DNA of 15,022 nt from Flavobacteriales bacterium (GTDB lineage Bacteria; Bacteroidota; Bacteroidia; Flavobacteriales; PHOS-HE28): contig SSGN01000187.1 of NCBI GenBank assembly GCA_008016945.1, positions 1-15,022 on the forward strand, in the 5' to 3' direction. A program made the position numbers and the translations under genes. Under the pieces are notes generated by a model that saw nothing but the letters and a program-made list of their open reading frames with translations, was not told the origin of the DNA and did no database searches. Positions 11,980-15,022 of the stretch are shown piece after piece (position 1 is the first letter of the stretch; each line of letters begins with the position of its first letter).

Positions 11980-14685
11980 ATGATCACCGAAGCCCAGCTG
12001 GAGCGCTGCAGGCTCCACATACGCAAATGGTTCGCGGCACACATCCCGCGTACCCTCTGCTTCCACGATCTGGAACATACGCTTGCCGTCACCCACATGG
12101 CCACCGCCCTGGGGCAGACGGAAGAACTATCCCGCGCGGACCTCGCCGTGGTGGAGGTGGCGGCACTCTTCCACGATACCGGCTACGCGAAGGCCTACCA
12201 GGGCCACGAAGAAGAAAGCGTGGGGATCGCACGCAACTTCTTGGAGCGCATCGGTGTGGGCCGGCGCGATCAAGACCGGGTGGCCGCATGCATTCGGGCC
12301 ACACGCGCCGGTGCCAGACCGCGCGGCAAACTGCAAGAGGTACTGCGCGATGCTGATTCGGCCAAAGCCGGTCAGGCCGACTTCATCCACAAGAGCGAGC
12401 TGCTCAAAAAGGAATTGGAAGCCGTGCAACGACGGAAGATCTCCAGCACTGACTGGCTCGCGGAGAATCTGGCCTATCTGAAAAGCCATCGGTTCCACAC
12501 CCGATCAGCGCGGACAAGATTCGCCAAACAGAAAGCTCAGAACCTGCACCTGCTACACGAACGGGCCAAAGCCCCCAAAAGCCAACATGGGCCGATCGCG
12601 CACCAACAAGAGCGCTTCTTCGATCGCGACCTGAGCTGGCTCTCGTTCAACGACCGGGTGCTCCAAGAAGCCATGGACCCTGCCGTTCCCCTGCTGGAAC
12701 GCTTGAAATTCCTGGCGATCTACTCGAGCAACCTGGACGAGTTCTACCGCGTGCGCGTGGCCTCCTTGCGCAGCCTGGCCAAATTGAAGAAGCTGGACCG
12801 CACAGCACTGGAAGTGCCCCCCGGCAAACGCGTGGACCAGATCAACAAGAAAGCCCTGGCACAACAAGAGCGCTTCGGCAAACTATACCGCGAGGAGCTG
12901 CTTCCCGCTTTGGCCGACCAGGGCATACACTTCCTCACACCACAACGACTCTCCAAGGTCCAGACCGCCTTCGTACGGAGCCACTTCACCAGATACGTGG
13001 CGCCATTGCTGCATACAGCCACCGTGCGTGCCGGCAACGCACCCTTCATCGAGGACCGCAAGCTCTACTTCGCCTGCCGCCTGAAACCGAAAGGGCGATC
13101 GAAGGAACACCTGGTCCTGGTGAACATACCCAGTGATGAGCTGGGCCGCTTCATCGTGCTGCCCACTGAAAAAGGCAGCCAGCGCACCGACCTGATGTAC
13201 CTGGACGATGCCATTCGCCTGTGCCTTGGCGACCTCTTCACCGGCTTCAAACTCACGGCCTGCCATGCGATCAAGCTCTCGCGTGACGCGGAATTGCATC
13301 TGGACGAGGAATACCTCGGCAACGTGAAGGAAAAAGTGCGGAAGAGCCTGCGCAAACGAAGCATGGGGGTGCCGGCGCGCTTCCTCTACGACCGCGCCAT
13401 GCCGGACAGCATGCTTCGCGCACTGCGCGATCTGCTCGCCCTGACCAAACAGGACCTCGTAGCCGGTGGGCGTTACCACAACTTCAGCGATCTGCTGGGC
13501 CTCCCTCTGAAGGGACACCGGAACCTGCGCGATAAACCACTTGTTCCGATACCCGACCCGGTAACACACAACGGAGAGAGCACCTTCCAAGCCCTCCGGC
13601 AGAAGGACGTGCTCTGGCATTTCCCCTACCACGATTTCGGCAATGTGGTGCGCTGGCTTCAACGGGCAGCACGCGACCCGCACGTTAGGCACATCGCCAT
13701 CACCTTGTATCGGGTGGCCAATGGCTCGGAGGTATGCAAAGCCCTATTGGATGCCCGTGCCTACGGAAAACGAGTGACGGTCTTCGTTGAGGTGCAAGCG
13801 CGATTCGACGAACGCAGCAACCTGTACTGGGGCGAAACCTTGGAGAAAGCCGGTGCGCACGTGCTGTACAGTTACGAGAACCTGAAGGTGCATTGCAAGC
13901 TGTGCCTGATCGAACGGCAAGAAAGAGGGCGGCTGACGCGTTATGCCTACCTGGGTACCGGCAACTTCAACGAACGCACCTCCACCGTATATACGGACAT
14001 GGCGCTCCTCACCCACCGGCCCCGGATGACCCGCGAGGTGGCCGAGGTATTCCAGCACCTGGCCGACCGAACACACCGGCCGGCCCTGTCCCAGCTCCTG
14101 ATGGCACCCACCAGCCTGCGCGTGCGGCTCGACGCCCTCATTGACAAGGAGGTGGAGAATGCCCGGTCGGGGCGCCGATCGAGCATCCTTCTGAAGCTGA
14201 ACAACCTCGAAGATCGTGCGCTGATCCGTAAGCTGTACGACGCGAGTAACGCCGGTGTAAGGATCCGCCTCATCGTCCGTGGGATCTGCTGTCTGGTACC
14301 GGGCGTGGAAGGCCTTAGTGAGAACATCGAGGCCATCAGCATCGTGGACCGGCTCCTCGAGCACACCCGGGTCTATGCCTTCGAGAACGGAGGCCGCCCT
14401 GTGGTGCTGCTTTCCTCCGCGGACTGGATGGGACGCAACCTCGATCGCCGCATTGAAGTGGCGTTCCCGGTGAACGATCAGGAGCTAAAGGCCAAGGTGC
14501 TCGACCTCATGGAGATCCAATGGCAGGACCAGGTGAAGGCCCGAAGGATCGATGTGCGCCAGACCAATCCCTACCGGAACGAGGGGAAGCGCGATCCACG
14601 GTCCCGGGCACAAACGGCCACCCACGCCTATTTGCTGAGCCGGCAACAAGGCTCCGGTCCGCCCCGCTCAGCAGTGAGGAAGTGA
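11980..14685 (+). CDS. ppk1: Fusion of an N-terminal HD phosphohydrolase domain with polyphosphate kinase 1
   Basis: A 901-residue cytoplasmic protein. Residues about 1-170 form an HD domain with a full metal-binding set: H33 (FHDLEHT), H65/D66 (ALFHDTGY) and an Asp near 124-126 (LRDADS). After a basic linker (about 170-212), a full-length PPK1 of about 690 residues follows, matching the usual ~690-residue family length. It has N-terminal FDRDLSWLSFNDRVLQEA (214-231) and SSNLDEFYRVR with N251. It also has R578 (ITLYRVA), R608 (VEVQARFDE), the phosphorylated-type H638 (KVHCKLCLIE) and the second conserved His H795 (LLEHTRVYAFENGG). The C-terminus carries SSADWMGRNLDRRIEV and the closing DPRSRAQ. 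PPK1 makes polyphosphate from ATP reversibly. The HD substrate is unknown; a nucleotide such as (p)ppGpp or a cyclic nucleotide is conceivable. No frameshift or internal start separates the domains. Confidence 0.93.
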   Translation: MITEAQLERCRLHIRKWFAAHIPRTLCFHDLEHTLAVTHMATALGQTEELSRADLAVVEVAALFHDTGYAKAYQGHEEESVGIARNFLERIGVGRRDQDRVAACIRATRAGARPRGKLQEVLRDADSAKAGQADFIHKSELLKKELEAVQRRKISSTDWLAENLAYLKSHRFHTRSARTRFAKQKAQNLHLLHERAKAPKSQHGPIAHQQERFFDRDLSWLSFNDRVLQEAMDPAVPLLERLKFLAIYSSNLDEFYRVRVASLRSLAKLKKLDRTALEVPPGKRVDQINKKALAQQERFGKLYREELLPALADQGIHFLTPQRLSKVQTAFVRSHFTRYVAPLLHTATVRAGNAPFIEDRKLYFACRLKPKGRSKEHLVLVNIPSDELGRFIVLPTEKGSQRTDLMYLDDAIRLCLGDLFTGFKLTACHAIKLSRDAELHLDEEYLGNVKEKVRKSLRKRSMGVPARFLYDRAMPDSMLRALRDLLALTKQDLVAGGRYHNFSDLLGLPLKGHRNLRDKPLVPIPDPVTHNGESTFQALRQKDVLWHFPYHDFGNVVRWLQRAARDPHVRHIAITLYRVANGSEVCKALLDARAYGKRVTVFVEVQARFDERSNLYWGETLEKAGAHVLYSYENLKVHCKLCLIERQERGRLTRYAYLGTGNFNERTSTVYTDMALLTHRPRMTREVAEVFQHLADRTHRPALSQLLMAPTSLRVRLDALIDKEVENARSGRRSSILLKLNNLEDRALIRKLYDASNAGVRIRLIVRGICCLVPGVEGLSENIEAISIVDRLLEHTRVYAFENGGRPVVLLSSADWMGRNLDRRIEVAFPVNDQELKAKVLDLMEIQWQDQVKARRIDVRQTNPYRNEGKRDPRSRAQTATHAYLLSRQQGSGPPRSAVRK

Positions 14686-14796
14686 AGAAGAGAGGAAGTG
14701 ATAGCGAGGAAGAGAGTACGAGAGGGACGACGAGAAGAAGAGAGGATGAGACATGCGACCCACTTCACCTCGACAACTCTTCACCGCTTCACCTTA
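14676..14796. repeat. Low-complexity purine tract followed by pyrimidine-rich heptamer repeats
   Basis: 14676-14751 is 67 of 76 bases purine on the plus strand and contains a 13-base direct repeat, GAAGAAGAGAGGA, at 14684-14696 and 14734-14746. It starts inside the last codons of the HD-PPK1 gene. It is followed by three CTTCACC heptamers at 14763, 14779 and 14787, spaced by multiples of 8. No classical terminator is present. The 290-base gap between PPK1 and the tRNA holds nothing else I can support except the tRNA promoter. Confidence 0.6.
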
Positions 14797-14904
14797 TTAA
14801 CTCATTCATTCTTCGCCACCCGGATCCGCCGGTAGAGGAGCGACCATTTCTTTCTCACCGACGGGGTATCGCGGTCCACAGGAGCAAGATGAATCATTTT
14901 TTCC

Positions 14905-14912
14905 TACCTTTG
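14905..14912 (+). promoter_or_regulatory. -7 promoter box TACCTTTG for the tRNA-Ala gene
   Basis: A perfect TAnnTTTG match in the form TACCTTTGCGCC, preceded by a T-run (six T, 14897-14902). It lies 63 bases upstream of the tRNA 5' end and has no protein gene between, so it most likely drives the tRNA (and anything beyond the window edge). Confidence 0.6.
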
Positions 14913-14975
14913 CGCCCCTGCCAGGGAGTATGTTCCTTGGCGAGCGTCGTGAGCAATCACCACGTTCGAGGTCTT

Positions 14976-15022
<47 letters not shown>

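Noticed and set aside
14802..14897. A 31-codon leftward ORF starting ATG after an AGGTAGG-like sequence, encoding a basic peptide
   Set aside because: The ribosome-site-like sequence is the complement of the tRNA promoter box and T-run, the frame is very short, and I recognise no homologue; a chance frame is more likely.

Overview
The window comes from a GC-rich member of the Bacteroidota, most likely Flavobacteriales. Three things point there. A secreted protein ends in a type A Por/type IX secretion (T9SS) sorting domain. Several genes are preceded by boxes resembling the Bacteroidota -7 promoter element TAnnTTTG, and clear Shine-Dalgarno sequences are rare. The protein families (RemB/Wzi-like barrel, SiaB-like kinase, RprXY-like two-component pair, kynurenine-type dehydrogenase) are typical of the phylum. 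No phage, plasmid or CRISPR signature is visible.

Layout: positions 1-5432 form a leftward cell-surface block. A 1024-residue T9SS-exported adhesin-like protein is followed by an outer-membrane barrel of the Wzi/RemB type. Twelve bases later comes a polyprenyl-phosphate sugar-1-phosphate transferase (WecA/TagO family) that runs off the left edge. Divergent from this block is an SDR oxidoreductase (5592-6380) whose usual catalytic Tyr and Lys are replaced. Immediately behind its stop codon lies a 189-bp MITE-like element with terminal inverted repeats and a flanking CTTTAG duplication. A leftward histidine kinase/response regulator pair (8911-6703, overlapping by 17 bp) follows. The intergenic region 8912-9196 holds phased TTAAC half-sites and a run of hairpins that could be a structured RNA or leader. 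It precedes an ALDH8-type 2-aminomuconate-semialdehyde dehydrogenase (9197-10639).

The right part holds a divergent pair sharing 65 bp. The leftward gene is a SiaB-like GHKL kinase that appears to be an internal duplication with one intact and one degenerate kinase half; a small ORF lies downstream of it. The rightward gene is a 901-residue fusion of an HD phosphohydrolase domain with a complete polyphosphate kinase 1. The right end holds a low-complexity purine/pyrimidine-biased spacer, a strong -7 promoter box, and the first 47 bases of tRNA-Ala(GGC).

Working model: the left block builds or decorates the cell surface. The SDR and the ALDH are probably two separated pieces of a kynurenine (tryptophan) degradation pathway with a two-component system between them. 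The HD-PPK1 fusion with its divergent SiaB-like neighbour looks like a polyphosphate/stress-signalling locus and is the most unusual gene arrangement here.
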